A stretch of DNA of 12,093 nt from NCBI GenBank assembly GCA_016218095.1, contig JACREV010000186.1, positions 1 through 12,093 of the forward strand, given 5' to 3'. Below, piece after piece: positions 1 through 6,765 of the stretch. The notes beneath the pieces were generated by a model. It was not told the origin of the DNA and did no database searches. It saw only the letters and a program-made list of their open reading frames with translations. Made by a program: the position numbers and the translations under genes. This DNA is from Deltaproteobacteria bacterium (GTDB lineage Bacteria > Desulfobacterota > GWC2-55-46). How positions within the stretch are numbered: the first letter of the stretch is position 1; each line of letters opens with the position of its first letter.

Positions 1-205
1 CCTCCTCGCCGTTCATTATGTGCCGGTTAAGGACGTAGTTGAGTTCGACCGCCCTTTTTCTCAAGGCGCTCGCCTCTATCACCTGCGAGTACTTCTGGCT
101 CATCCCGCCGACCAGCATGTATATTATGGGGAGCTGGATAAAAAATAGGATAATAAGAAACAAATAACTGCCCAGGAACCTGGACTTCACTGAATGCAGA
201 TCCAT
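1..205 (-). CDS. Membrane protein N-terminus, probable methyl-accepting chemotaxis receptor (runs off window)
   Basis: This is the first 68 codons of a gene continuing beyond base 1. It starts at ATG (203-205) with a good GGAGG ribosome site 7 nt upstream, inside the 31-nt gap after cheW. Residues 1-9 carry basic residues (K7, R9). Residues about 10-33 form one strongly hydrophobic membrane segment (FLGSYLFLIILFFIQLPIIY core). Residues 34-68 are polar and helix-prone (SQKYSQVIEASALRKRAVEL), as in a periplasmic helical-bundle sensor. The signalling domain lies outside the window, so the receptor call rests on topology and on the position directly behind cheW. A sensor histidine kinase or another single-pass membrane protein with the same start is possible. 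Ligand unknown. It is probably cotranscribed with cheW from the sigma-28-like promoter at 791-817. Confidence 0.65.
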   Translation of the reverse strand, partial: MDLHSVKSRFLGSYLFLIILFFIQLPIIYMLVGGMSQKYSQVIEASALRKRAVELNYVLNRHIMNGEE

Positions 206-236
206 AACACAACCTCCGGCTTTAGCTTTATAAGGA

Positions 237-728
237 TCAGGCGACCGCGTTAAGCTGATGCCCCAGGGCATCCCTCTCCGTGCTGGTAAGTATCTTTGAT
301 ACGTCGAGGAGTATTATGAGCCTTCCCTCGAGCTTGCCGACCCCTCTTATGTAGTCTGACTCGGCCCCGGTGACGATGGCAGGCGGCGGCTCGACGGTGT
401 CCGACGGAAGCCTTAGCACCTCGGAGACCGCGTCCACCTTAAGGCCCACGGTCCTGTTGTCGACGTCGACGACTATTATCCTCGTCTCGTTCGTCCTCTC
501 GTCGGCCGGGAGGCCGAAGCGCTTCCTGAGGTCAAGGACCGGAATGACCCTGCCCCGCAAATTGATCACGCCCTCGACGAAGTCCGGGGTGCGCGGCACC
601 CGGGTGAGCTCCATGTGCCTTATGATCTCCTGCACCCTCAGTATGTCGAGGGAGAACTCTTCGTTCCCCAGCCTGAAGGTCACGAGCTGGAGCACCTCCT
701 TGGAATCGAAATCCTTTTTTATGTCCAT
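237..728 (-). CDS. cheW: CheW chemotaxis coupling protein
   Basis: CheW is the cytoplasmic adaptor that links chemoreceptors to the kinase CheA in the signalling array. The 163-residue product is a single CheW-type beta-barrel domain and matches the usual family length. The segment after the short polar N-terminus (EVLQLVTFRLGNEEFSLDIL, 11-30) is typical of CheW. The NLRG motif at 56-59 includes the conserved arginine (R58) that aligns with the functionally important Arg of E. coli CheW. A second characteristic stretch (GVGKLEGRLIILLDVSKIL) lies at 129-147. The ATG start has a strong GAGGAGG site 7 nt upstream. The gene is preceded by a sigma-28-like promoter at 791-817 and followed after 31 nt by a putative receptor gene, so the two probably form a receptor-coupler transcript separate from the cheA operon. 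No second domain is present. Confidence 0.96.
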   Translation of the reverse strand: MDIKKDFDSKEVLQLVTFRLGNEEFSLDILRVQEIIRHMELTRVPRTPDFVEGVINLRGRVIPVLDLRKRFGLPADERTNETRIIVVDVDNRTVGLKVDAVSEVLRLPSDTVEPPPAIVTGAESDYIRGVGKLEGRLIILLDVSKILTSTERDALGHQLNAVA

Positions 729-790
729 CGTTACGCCTCCTCAAAAGTTCGGGGGATAAAAAACGTGGTTGATTTTAGCCGTTATATTTG

Positions 791-817
791 TTTTCGGCGG
801 TTTGAAAAAAAACTTGA
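791..817 (-). promoter_or_regulatory. Sigma-28 (FliA)-type promoter for cheW
   Basis: Read on the minus strand, TCAAGTTT (810-817) and GCCGAAAA (791-798) are separated by exactly 11 nt. The enterobacterial FliA consensus is TAAAGTTT-N11-GCCGATAA, so there is one mismatch in each element. The predicted transcription start, about 8 nt past the -10 element, lies near 782-784. This leaves a leader of roughly 55 nt before the cheW ATG. fliA itself is in the same window. The T tract in the spacer makes part of the -35 match less specific, so this is strong but unproven. Confidence 0.72.
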
Positions 818-1061
818 CATTTTATTTCATGAAGACGTACGCGGAAAATGCAGTCGGGGAATGGAAGGGCGGCCGGAGAACGGGGCTGGAAGTGCGGACA
901 AAGCGCACTCTGAGGCTCTAAAGACCGGGATCCGTTCAGTCAACAAATGAGCCGTGGACGAGGAGTCAAGGAGCAGGGACCGGGGAGCGAGTCGTGCTTT
1001 TTTGCAGGCATTTGGCCGAGCTTTTAAACCGGAGGGGAGACGGACTTGGCGGATCAACCGG
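818..1061. other. Non-coding spacer between motB and cheW
   Basis: This is most of the 333-nt gap between the motB stop (1062) and the cheW start (728), the longest gene-free stretch in the window. I see no credible gene. The reading frame open on the minus strand would begin at TTG (1055-1057), has no recognisable family signature and is Arg/Pro/Ser-rich, as out-of-frame translations of GC-rich DNA are. A 6-bp inverted repeat (891-896 with 904-909, 7-nt loop) is too weak to call a terminator. No clear terminator for motB was found. Confidence 0.5.
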
Positions 1062-1778
1062 CTATATGGGTACGTCGCCGTTCATGATCATTATGTCCAC
1101 CCTCCTGTTCTTGGCCCTGCCGGTCGGCGTATCGTTGGTGTCGACGGGCCTGTACTCGCCGTGGCCTACGGCGGAAAGCCTTGTCGGGTCGAAGGAATGG
1201 GCGTCGATGAAGTATTTGAGGACCTTTAGCGCCCTCGCGCTGGATAAGTCCCAGTTGGTCGGGAACCTCTCCGTGTTCATGGGGATGTTGTCGGTGTGCC
1301 CCTCGATCCTCACCTGGCTCGGCATGTCCTTCAATACGGCGCCTACTTCGGAGAGGACCTCGTAGCCGCCCTCGGCTATCTCGTCCGTCGACGGCTCGAA
1401 GAGGCTCGTCTCGGAGATCCTTATGACTATCTTCTGGTTGTCTACTATGAAGGTGAGCTTCTTTTCCTTCTCGAGGTCGCTCAACGCGGTCTGGATCTTC
1501 TTGTAGTTTCCGGCGTTCACGTCCTTGAACTCGGTAGCGATCGACGGCCTCTGCTCCCTGACGAACCTCGGCCCCTCCTGCATCTTCGTCGAGGTGTAGA
1601 GGGAGGGGTTGAAGGAAACTGCGAGAGATTCGCTCAATATCCTGAACTTGCCCTCGTTCACCGACGACATGGCGTACATGGAGGTGAAGAACGCGAAGAG
1701 GAGGGTTATGAAGTCGGCGTAGGAGACGAGCCAGCGCTCGTGGTTCTCGTGCTCCTCGTGCCTCTTTTTCCTTGCCAC
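1062..1778 (-). CDS. motB: MotB flagellar stator protein
   Basis: MotB is the stator subunit that anchors the motor to peptidoglycan and carries the ion-binding aspartate. The 238-residue product has a basic/acidic cytoplasmic N-terminus (1-14) and one membrane helix at about 15-38 (WLVSYADFITLLFAFFTSMY). The essential Asp is D22, equivalent to E. coli D32. A linker and plug region follows, then an OmpA-type peptidoglycan-binding domain from about 110 on, with GHTDN (160-164), NWDLSSARA (175-183) and GRAKNRRVD (220-228). The start is GTG (1776-1778), supported by AGAGGGG about 8 nt upstream. motA ends 37 nt before it, so the pair should be cotranscribed. The transmembrane sequence does not let me decide between proton and sodium coupling. 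Length is a little short of E. coli MotB (308) but usual for this group. Confidence 0.96.
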   Translation of the reverse strand: MARKKRHEEHENHERWLVSYADFITLLFAFFTSMYAMSSVNEGKFRILSESLAVSFNPSLYTSTKMQEGPRFVREQRPSIATEFKDVNAGNYKKIQTALSDLEKEKKLTFIVDNQKIVIRISETSLFEPSTDEIAEGGYEVLSEVGAVLKDMPSQVRIEGHTDNIPMNTERFPTNWDLSSARALKVLKYFIDAHSFDPTRLSAVGHGEYRPVDTNDTPTGRAKNRRVDIMIMNGDVPI

Positions 1779-1815
1779 GGGTGTGCCCCTCTCGTAAAGG
1801 CCCTCTCTCGTATTG

Positions 1816-2574
1816 TTATTTCTTCTTCTCAGAGTCTCTAAGGAACCCCGAGAGCTTCTCTTCCACGCGCCTCGGGTTCTCTCCGTCGGATAGCGAGATG
1901 AGCCCCTCGATGATCATCTCTTTAACGATGACCTCCTCGCGGATCTTGTGCTTCATCTTCCCGGCGATAGGGAGCCAGAGGAGGTTCGCGGTGCCGACTC
2001 CGTAGACCGTGGCGACGAACGCCACCGCTATGCCGGAGCCGAGCTTCGATGGGTCGGCGAGGTTCTCCATCACGTGTATTAAGCCCAAGACCGCCCCGAG
2101 TATGCCTATCGTCGGGGCGTAGCCGCCGGCCGACTCGAAGACCTTCGCCGAGGAGAGATGGTATTCCTCGGCGTACTGTATCTCTATCTCCAATATCTCC
2201 CTCGTGAGCTTCGGCTCCGTGCCGTCGACCACGAGCTGGAGGCCCTTTTTCAGGAACGGGTCGTCGATCTTTTTCAAGCGTGTCTCGAGCGCCAGGAGCC
2301 CGTCCTTCCTCGCGATACCCGCGAGCTCGGAGATGAGCCTTATGAGCGCCTTCGGGTCGGCCTTATGGTTGAAGAAGGCGAGCCTGGCGTTCTTCAGCGC
2401 CAGGATGAACGTATTAAGCGAATAGTTGACGCAGACCGCCCCGACCGTCCCGCCGAGGACGATTATAGCGGCCGTCACCTGCATTATCGAGTGAAGGGAG
2501 CCGCCCTCGAGGACCTGGCCGCCTATGATGGCGCCGAAGCCGAGGATTATGCCTATGACTGTTAATATGTCCAT
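1816..2574 (-). CDS. motA: MotA flagellar stator protein
   Basis: MotA forms the ion channel with MotB and pushes on the rotor protein FliG. The 252-residue product has four hydrophobic segments at about 3-19, 30-50, 152-172 and 178-205. A large cytoplasmic loop after the second carries R89 and E97 in ARKDGLLALE, equivalent to E. coli R90 and E98, which contact FliG. P154 (GYAPTIGILG) and P202 (WLPIAGK) align with the E. coli prolines P173 and P222 that flank the channel. The start MDILTVIGIILGFGAII is the family's usual N-terminus, so the ATG at 2572-2574 is secure. However, the 15 bases before it (GGCCTTCTCTTT and upstream) contain no clear Shine-Dalgarno sequence. It lies 173 nt after cheB, beyond a hairpin, and 37 nt before motB. 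No promoter of a type I recognise could be assigned in that gap. Confidence 0.96.
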   Translation of the reverse strand: MDILTVIGIILGFGAIIGGQVLEGGSLHSIMQVTAAIIVLGGTVGAVCVNYSLNTFILALKNARLAFFNHKADPKALIRLISELAGIARKDGLLALETRLKKIDDPFLKKGLQLVVDGTEPKLTREILEIEIQYAEEYHLSSAKVFESAGGYAPTIGILGAVLGLIHVMENLADPSKLGSGIAVAFVATVYGVGTANLLWLPIAGKMKHKIREEVIVKEMIIEGLISLSDGENPRRVEEKLSGFLRDSEKKK

Positions 2575-2673
2575 AAAGAGAAGGCCTGGCTTCCAGTGCC
2601 TAAATGGTTGCTTGAAAAAATAAATTATTCAGGTTTCAAATAAGCTCCAGATGCGAGGCGCTGACAAGAGGAA

Positions 2674-2699
2674 TGAGGCGTACTCTTTTGTACGCCTCA
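2674..2699 (-). terminator. Hairpin between cheB and motA, possible terminator
   Basis: A perfect 10-bp inverted repeat (TGAGGCGTAC, 6-nt loop, GTACGCCTCA) lies about 50 nt after the cheB stop. On the minus-strand transcript the loop is AAAAGA, and the stem is followed by UUCCUCUUGU, which is U-rich but interrupted. That makes it a plausible though weak intrinsic terminator for the cheA-cheB transcript, or an mRNA-stabilising or attenuating structure ahead of motAB. The plus-strand reading has no U tract and no gene to terminate. Confidence 0.55.
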
Positions 2700-2747
2700 G
2701 TTACTCGCTTTGAAGCCAACAAAGCAGATGGACTTATTCGAGGCCTG

Positions 2748-3815
2748 TCAAATCATGTTGACTATCTCGCCGGCTATATGGTCGAGAGGCACGACCTTGT
2801 CCGCGAGCCCCGCGTCGACGACAGCCTTCGGCATGCCGTAGACCGTGCAGGTCTCCTCGCTCTGGACAAGGGTCTTGCCGCCCTTCTCCTTAATAAGCCT
2901 CATGCCCTCTCTCCCGTCGTGTCCCATGCCGGTAAGGATCACGCCGAGGGACCTGCCGGGATAGCATTCGGCGACCGACGACATCGATACGTCCACGGAA
3001 GGCTTGTAGACCGAGCCGAAGGGCTCGTTGTTGATCTCCACGCTGAAATCGAACGTCCCGCGCCTCTTCACCCTGGTCTGGGAGCCGCCCGGGGTCAGGA
3101 GCACGCGCCCGGCCTTTATCGTCTCGCCGTTCTCGGCCTCCTTCACCTCGAGGCCGCAGAGGTCGTTCAGCCTCTCGGCGAACGCGCCGGTAAATGCCCT
3201 CGGCATGTGTATGGCGACGAGAAAAGGCGTGGAAAGGTCGGAGGGAAGATGCGAGAGCACCTCCTGGATCGCCCTCGGCCCGCCGGTCGACGCCCCTATG
3301 GCCACGAAGGCTATCTTCTGGGTCGCGAAGCTCCTCTTCGACGGCATCGGCGCCGGAATACGCGCCGCCTCGGGCTTTTTGAACCCGGTCAGGCCCATGA
3401 GCCTGTTCTTTTTGAGCGAGACCGCCTTTACCTTGGCGATGAGCTCCTCCTGTATCTTTATCATGTCAAAGGACGAGGTCGAGAGGTTCTTCGAGATGTA
3501 ATCCGCCGCGCCCTTATCGAGCGCCTCGAAGGTCGCCTTCGCCCCCTCTTTGGTAAGGGAGCTCACCATGATTATGGGCGTGGGCGCCTTCTCCATTATC
3601 GCCTCCGTCGCTTCCAACCCGGTCATCCTCGGCATCTCTATGTCCATCGTGATGACGTCCGGGTTCAAGGAGAGCGCGAGCTCAACACCTTCGGCGCCGT
3701 CCCTGGCCGTCCCTATGGCCTCGATGCCGGGGTCCGTCTCGAGCATCTGCTTTATGACGCGGCGCATGAAGGCCGAATCGTCGACTATAAGCACCTTTAT
3801 CTTCTTCCCTGTCAT
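2748..3815 (-). CDS. cheB: CheB chemotaxis protein-glutamate methylesterase/glutamine deamidase
   Basis: CheB removes methyl groups from receptor glutamates and deamidates receptor glutamines, giving adaptation. It is activated by phosphate from CheA. The 355-residue product has a receiver domain (about 5-125) with acidic pair D12/D13, phosphoacceptor D58 (VITMDIEMPRMTG) and K109. A linker runs to about 165, followed by a CheB methylesterase domain. Its catalytic triad is visible: S176 in GASTGGP, H203 in VAIHMP and D300 in LTGMGHDG. The spacing matches E. coli S164/H190/D286. The VYGMPKAVV signature is also near the C-terminus. The ATG start has AGGGGT about 7 nt upstream and follows the cheA stop by 15 nt, so it is in the cheA operon. 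It is the last gene before the hairpin at 2674-2699. Nothing appears degraded. Confidence 0.97.
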   Translation of the reverse strand: MTGKKIKVLIVDDSAFMRRVIKQMLETDPGIEAIGTARDGAEGVELALSLNPDVITMDIEMPRMTGLEATEAIMEKAPTPIIMVSSLTKEGAKATFEALDKGAADYISKNLSTSSFDMIKIQEELIAKVKAVSLKKNRLMGLTGFKKPEAARIPAPMPSKRSFATQKIAFVAIGASTGGPRAIQEVLSHLPSDLSTPFLVAIHMPRAFTGAFAERLNDLCGLEVKEAENGETIKAGRVLLTPGGSQTRVKRRGTFDFSVEINNEPFGSVYKPSVDVSMSSVAECYPGRSLGVILTGMGHDGREGMRLIKEKGGKTLVQSEETCTVYGMPKAVVDAGLADKVVPLDHIAGEIVNMI

Positions 3816-3830
3816 ATCCCTACCCCTGGC

Positions 3831-5669
3831 TTAAAATGCGTACGACCTCTGGACCGCCTGCAAAAGCCCGGCGAGGTCGAGTATCAGTATCACGTTGCCG
3901 TCGCCGGTGATGCACGCCCCGGCTATGCCTTCGGTGCCCTTCAAGTACTCGCCCATCGACTTCATCACTATCTCCTCCTGGCCGTGGAGCCTGTCGACGA
4001 GTATCCCGAACCTCTTCTCCCCTATGCCGATGAGGACTATGTACCTCCACTCGGACTTATGCGATGAGACATTTCCGGAGACGAGCTCGCCGAGCCTCAC
4101 CACGGGATAGACCCTGTCCCTTATCTGGATGACCTCTTTGCCGTCGACGGTCTTGATATCGCTGTCCGTGACCCTGATGTTCTCGATGACGGTGGAAAGG
4201 GGTATGCCGTAGACCTCCCCGCCCGCGTCGACCGTCAGCGCCTGGATGATGGCGAGCGTCAGGGGGAGGCTGAAGGTAATCCTGGTGCCCTTTCCCACCT
4301 CCGAGTCGATGTCGATGGAGCCGTTTATCCTCGTGATATTGGTCTTCACGACGTCCATGCCGACGCCGCGCCCCGAGATGTTGCTCACCTTCTTGGCCGT
4401 GGAAAAACCGGGGATGAATATGAGGTTAAGCGCGTCCTTGTTGGACAATTTAGCGGCCTCGTCCTCGGTCAGGAGCCCCTTCTCAACGGCGGACTTCTTG
4501 ATATGGGCGGGGCTCATTCCGCGCCCGTCTTCCGCGACGGACACTATGATGTTCCTCCCCTCCTGATAGGCGGAAAGAGAGACCGTGCCGCACCTGGGCT
4601 TGCCCGCGGCGACCCTCTCCTCCGGGGTCTCCATGCCGTGGTCGAGGGCGTTCCTTATGAGATGTACGAGCGGGTCGCCGAGTTCCTCGATGACCGTCTT
4701 GTCGAGCTCTGTCTCCTCGCCGCTTATGACGAGCTCCACTTCCTTGCTGTTCTGCCTGGCAAGGTCCCTTACCATCCTCGGGAATTTATTGAAGACCTTG
4801 GCTATGGGCTGCATCCTCATCTTCATGACCGCGAGCTGGAGGTCGGTCGTGACGAGATCGAGCTGGGCTATGCCCTCGTTCATGTGGGAGACGAGATCGC
4901 CGTCTACGGCGGTCTCAGAGAGCTTGGAGCCGAGGCGCATGAGCCTGTTCCTCGAAAGTACGAGCTCTCCGGCGAGGTTCAAGACCGCGTCAAGCCTTTC
5001 TATGTCGACCCTTATCGACTGCTCCTTCGCCCCGCCCTCTTCCTTCTGCTGTTTCGCCTCGGCCTGCGGTTTTGCCTCGGGCCTGGGGAGTTCGACCACC
5101 TTCTCCGCGGCCGTGGACGCCTTCGGGGTCTCGGCCTCTGCCACGGGCTCGCATTCCGCGGCCTTTGCCTCGTCTACCGGCCCTGTGGCCTTTGCCTCTA
5201 CCTCTAACGTCCGGGCCTCGGCGGTCGCCGCCGCCTGCTCGGGTTTATCGGCCTCGCCTGCCTGATCCGCCTGGCTTGCGCTCAAGATCCCCGACAGAGA
5301 TAAAATAATCCCGGAGGTATCTTCGTTCCTGCCGTTCCTCTCCCTTATATTGTTGAGGATGACCTTTATGAGGTCGACGGACTCGAGTATCGCGTCCATG
5401 ACCCCGGCGTCAACGGACATCTCGCCCTTCCTGAGCTTATTCAGCACGTCCTCGGTCACGTGCGTGACCTCGACCATCTGCTGGAAGCCCAGGAAGCCCG
5501 CCGCGCCCTTTATCGTGTGTATCGACCTGAATATGTCGTTCAGTAGCCCGGTGTCGCCCGGGTTCTTCTCGAGCTCGATGAACTTCTGGTCGAGCGACTC
5601 GAGCCCCTCGGACGCCTCGGCGATAAAGTCGTTTATTATATCGTCCATCTCGTCGGACGGAAAAGACAT
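3831..5669 (-). CDS. cheA: CheA chemotaxis histidine kinase, lacking a P2 domain
   Basis: CheA autophosphorylates under receptor/CheW control and passes phosphate to CheY and CheB. The 612-residue product begins with an HPt domain (about 5-110) with the phosphorylated histidine H51 in SIHTIKGAAGFLGF. Residues about 131-217 are a low-complexity Ala/Glu/Pro/Lys linker with no recognisable P2 CheY/CheB-binding domain. P3 dimerisation begins at about 218 (SIRVDIERLDAVLNLAGELV). The kinase domain shows the N box (HLIRNALDHG, 336-345), G1 (DGRGM, 381-385), the F/G region (IPGFSTAKKV then SGRGVGMDVV, 419-441) and G2 (GKGTRITFSLPLT). The C-terminal CheW-like P5 domain runs from about 475. The start ATG has GGAGG 4 nt upstream. 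It is 30 nt after cheZ and 15 nt before cheB. All catalytic motifs are intact. The product is shorter than E. coli CheA (654), as expected without P2. Confidence 0.97.
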   Translation of the reverse strand: MSFPSDEMDDIINDFIAEASEGLESLDQKFIELEKNPGDTGLLNDIFRSIHTIKGAAGFLGFQQMVEVTHVTEDVLNKLRKGEMSVDAGVMDAILESVDLIKVILNNIRERNGRNEDTSGIILSLSGILSASQADQAGEADKPEQAAATAEARTLEVEAKATGPVDEAKAAECEPVAEAETPKASTAAEKVVELPRPEAKPQAEAKQQKEEGGAKEQSIRVDIERLDAVLNLAGELVLSRNRLMRLGSKLSETAVDGDLVSHMNEGIAQLDLVTTDLQLAVMKMRMQPIAKVFNKFPRMVRDLARQNSKEVELVISGEETELDKTVIEELGDPLVHLIRNALDHGMETPEERVAAGKPRCGTVSLSAYQEGRNIIVSVAEDGRGMSPAHIKKSAVEKGLLTEDEAAKLSNKDALNLIFIPGFSTAKKVSNISGRGVGMDVVKTNITRINGSIDIDSEVGKGTRITFSLPLTLAIIQALTVDAGGEVYGIPLSTVIENIRVTDSDIKTVDGKEVIQIRDRVYPVVRLGELVSGNVSSHKSEWRYIVLIGIGEKRFGILVDRLHGQEEIVMKSMGEYLKGTEGIAGACITGDGNVILILDLAGLLQAVQRSYAF

Positions 5670-5699
5670 ACTGCCTCCGGTGTGTTCTCGCCTGGGACC

Positions 5700-6278
5700 C
5701 TATGCCCCGAGCTCTTTAAGGAGCCTGTCGACCACGTCCTGGTTCATGGGCTTCTCAGGCGGCGCCTCAGAGGCCCCGTTGCCCTTCCCGGGGGTCTCGA
5801 GCCCGAAGCTCAAGGCCATCTCAAGGAGCTTGGATTCGACGACCGCAAGGGAGCTTATGACCTTCCTGAGTTTCTGTCCCGAGAGGTCGTGGAAGGACAT
5901 ATTGGTGAATATGTCCATCAGCTCGGTCTTGGTCTTCTCGTGGATGGCGCCGAGCTCCTTTATGAAGCCCAGGCCCTTTGCGGAGTCTCCTCCGGGGAGG
6001 CTCCCCGCCCACTGGGTGACGGATTCAAGCACCGCGTGCATCCTGTCCTGCTCGGTCATGAGCCCTTCGAGTATGGACATGATGTTATTCGCGGCGTTCT
6101 CGAGGTCCCCTGTCACGGCGGCTATCTGGTTCGATGCCTCGGGGAACCGCTCGGTCCCCGCCTTTACCGTGGTCTCAAGCGTGTCAATCCCCCTCCTCGT
6201 CTTGTCTACGAACTGGGCGAGGTTGGAGAGCTCCTCTTTTATCTTGGACATTACATCGTTCCAGTTCCTGGCTTCCAT
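5700..6278 (-). CDS. cheZ: CheZ, CheY-phosphate phosphatase
   Basis: CheZ speeds dephosphorylation of CheY-P and so resets the motor signal. The 192-residue product is almost wholly helical, with long heptad-like helices at about 5-90 and 102-160 that would form the family's four-helix bundle dimer. The active-site motif is present: D131 and catalytic Q135 in FHDLSGQKLRKV match E. coli D143 and Q147 in spacing and context. A flexible Gly/Pro/Ala-rich stretch (163-178) leads to a C-terminal peptide, NQDVVDRLLKELGA. It closely resembles the CheY-binding tail of E. coli CheZ (DQVDDLLDSLGF). The ATG start has AGGAG about 10 nt upstream. It lies between cheY (46-nt gap) and cheA (30 nt), which fits the role. 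CheZ is slightly shorter than the E. coli protein (214). Confidence 0.93.
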   Translation of the reverse strand: MEARNWNDVMSKIKEELSNLAQFVDKTRRGIDTLETTVKAGTERFPEASNQIAAVTGDLENAANNIMSILEGLMTEQDRMHAVLESVTQWAGSLPGGDSAKGLGFIKELGAIHEKTKTELMDIFTNMSFHDLSGQKLRKVISSLAVVESKLLEMALSFGLETPGKGNGASEAPPEKPMNQDVVDRLLKELGA

Positions 6279-6324
6279 TATGCGATTTCTCCTTTCAGCG
6301 TCCTACCTGGGTGTTTTTTGGTTG

Positions 6325-6723
6325 TTATTGCGGAGTGGCCTTGAGCTTTTCGAGTATGAGGTCGATCCTCTCCTTGAGCGCCGCGGCGGTAAAGGGCTTG
6401 ACTATGTAGTTGTTCACGCCCGCGGCTACGGCCGTCACGACGTTCTCCTTCGCCGCCTCGGCGGTGACCATGAGGACCGGCGTTTCCTTGAGCTCGGGGT
6501 CCTGCCTTATCGCCTTCAGAAGCTCTATGCCGGGCATGTTCGGCATGTTCCAGTCCGTGACCACGAAGTCGAACTTTGCGGATTTCAACTTTTCCAGCGC
6601 GGTCGAGCCGTCGTCGGCCTCGTCGACGTTCGTATACCCTATCTCCTTGAGGATGTTTTTTATGATCCTCCGCATCGTCGAGAAATCATCCACTACGAGT
6701 ATCTTCATGTTCTGGTCGTACAT
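6325..6723 (-). CDS. cheY: CheY, flagellar-motor response regulator
   Basis: This single-domain receiver carries phosphate from CheA to the flagellar switch. The 132-residue product has all active-site residues at exactly the E. coli CheY positions: acidic pair D12/D13, phosphoacceptor D57 (FVVTDWNMPNMPG), T87 (LMVTAEA), Y106 (NNYIVKP) and K109. The FSTMRRIIKN stretch after the acidic pair is typical of motor-type CheY. There is no output domain. The ATG at 6721-6723 has a strong GGAGGAGGA site. An internal ATG five codons in would also leave a complete domain but has no better site. It sits between the CheY-like gene (42-nt gap) and cheZ (46 nt). Of the two receivers here, this one is the likelier motor CheY and CheZ substrate. 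Confidence 0.96.
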   Translation of the reverse strand: MYDQNMKILVVDDFSTMRRIIKNILKEIGYTNVDEADDGSTALEKLKSAKFDFVVTDWNMPNMPGIELLKAIRQDPELKETPVLMVTAEAAKENVVTAVAAGVNNYIVKPFTAAALKERIDLILEKLKATPQ

Positions 6724-6765
6724 CTGGATCCTCCTCCTGAACTTTAGCTTGAAATGACGTCTTCC

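Noticed and set aside
27..212. Minus-strand 61-codon frame after cheW
   Set aside because: It ends inside the window and overlaps, in another frame, the reading frame starting at 205. That frame has a GGAGG site, a membrane helix and stays open to the window edge.
814..842. Plus-strand TTGACA resembling a -35 box
   Set aside because: There is no -10 element at 16-18 nt and no gene on that strand. It is the complement of the sigma-28 -35 region.
891..909. 6-bp inverted repeat after motB
   Set aside because: The stem is short, its inner pair is mismatched and no U tract follows. It could occur by chance.
827..1057. Minus-strand 76-codon frame in the motB-cheW gap
   Set aside because: It starts at TTG without a ribosome site, is Arg/Ser/Pro-rich and resembles no known family.
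2673..4067. Long plus-strand open frame (464 codons) opposite cheB and the end of cheA
   Set aside because: It is antisense to two complete families with intact catalytic residues, is Arg/His/Gly/Leu-rich and has no family signature. Such frames arise in GC-rich genes.
6720..6746. TAAAGTTC upstream of cheY resembling a sigma-28 -35 element
   Set aside because: The matching -10 position holds CCAGATGT (4 of 8) and overlaps the start codon, so transcription would begin inside the gene.
5350..6747. Plus-strand open frame (465 codons) opposite cheA, cheZ and cheY
   Set aside because: It crosses three real genes and their gaps on the opposite strand. Its Ser/Pro-rich translation is typical of a shadow frame.
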